Below, piece by piece: positions 16,910 to 16,996 of a stretch of 16,996 nucleotides of DNA. A model generated the notes under the pieces. That model saw nothing but the letters and a program-made list of their open reading frames with translations. It searched no databases and was not told the origin of the DNA. The position numbers were made by a program, and so were the translations under genes. The DNA comes from Larix sibirica (lineage: Eukaryota; Streptophyta; Pinopsida; Pinales; Pinaceae), in assembly GCA_004151065.3 (NCBI GenBank), contig NWUY0300002736.1:1-16996 (forward strand). Direction: 5' to 3'. Within the stretch, counting starts at the first letter, position 1; every line of letters begins with the position of its first letter.

Positions 16910-16996
16910 TGAAACTGGTCTCTTGAAACTGCAGGGGTCTAGGTGGAGCACATAAAGTTGAAGCTATGAAAGACATCATCAAAACTGAAAGACCGG
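16909..16996 (+). pseudogene. LINE D ORF2 start (endonuclease N-terminus), cut by window edge
   Basis: The ATG at 16909-16911 opens a frame reading MKLVS, stop, NCRGLGGAHKVEAMKDIIKT. The motif WNCRGLG marks the first catalytic strand of L1-type endonucleases; here the Trp codon is TGA (16924-16926), a one-base change from TGG. Only 29 codons lie in the window. The ATG overlaps the ORF1 stop as TAATG, exactly as in LINE A. Confidence 0.75.

Larger units (their letters stand above)
15422..16996 (+). mobile_element. LINE D: L1-type LINE, 5' half, cut by the right window edge
   Basis: The element starts close to 15422 with a GC-rich leader, followed by ORF1 (DUF4283 and knuckle) and the first codons of ORF2, whose endonuclease motif appears just before the window ends. 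It is the same family as LINE C and a different one from LINE A. The leader holds tttagggttt, a telo-box-like string, in both of its tandem units. Premature stops and at least one frameshift show that this copy is inactive, but it is less decayed than LINEs A and B. Confidence 0.88.

Overview
The window looks like repeat-rich nuclear DNA of a land plant, probably a seed plant with a large genome. A conifer or other gymnosperm is plausible, but nothing here proves it. The evidence is one plant-type SAGA-complex subunit gene (ADA1/Hfi1 family) surrounded by decayed plant L1-type LINE retrotransposons whose ORF1 carries DUF4283 plus a CCHC knuckle and, in one copy, an RNase H-like (RVT_3) tail. 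AT-rich tandem repeats separate these parts. I see no prokaryotic, organellar or viral signature.

Layout: 1-~4170 (minus strand) is LINE A with a GC-richer leader, ORF1, endonuclease and the first part of reverse transcriptase; it runs off the left edge. ~4180-5030 is AT-rich repeat DNA with a 3 x 32 bp tandem array. 5029-5960 is an unassigned stretch open on both strands. 5965-7678 (plus) is LINE B, which has the start of RT, a large internal deletion, then zf-RVT and RNase H. 7970-8480 is more of the AT-rich repeat family found left of LINE B. 8531-8835 is an 89 bp minisatellite. 8884-9330 (plus) is LINE C, a 5' fragment of the same family as LINE D. It ends at an N (9331), beyond which a BED-type zinc-finger fragment, probably from a hAT-like transposase, lies on the minus strand. 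9480-12792 has no convincing gene but holds several short tandem repeats and a 66 bp near-perfect hairpin (11287-11352). 12793-14559 (minus) is the intact ADA1-like gene. Its coding sequence contains a 441 bp in-frame tandem duplication, and the DNA upstream of it contains an imperfect 101 bp duplication. 15429-16996 (plus) is LINE D, with a tandemly duplicated 5' end, ORF1 and the first codons of ORF2, running off the right edge.

The only gene that looks functional is ADA1. All LINE copies carry stops and/or frameshifts. The most notable structural observation is that LINE A (minus strand) and the clearly different LINE D (plus strand) both join ORF1 to ORF2 by an overlapping stop-start TAATG, a configuration known to permit termination-reinitiation of translation in the silkworm element SART1. 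Nothing here amounts to a demonstrably new biological system.
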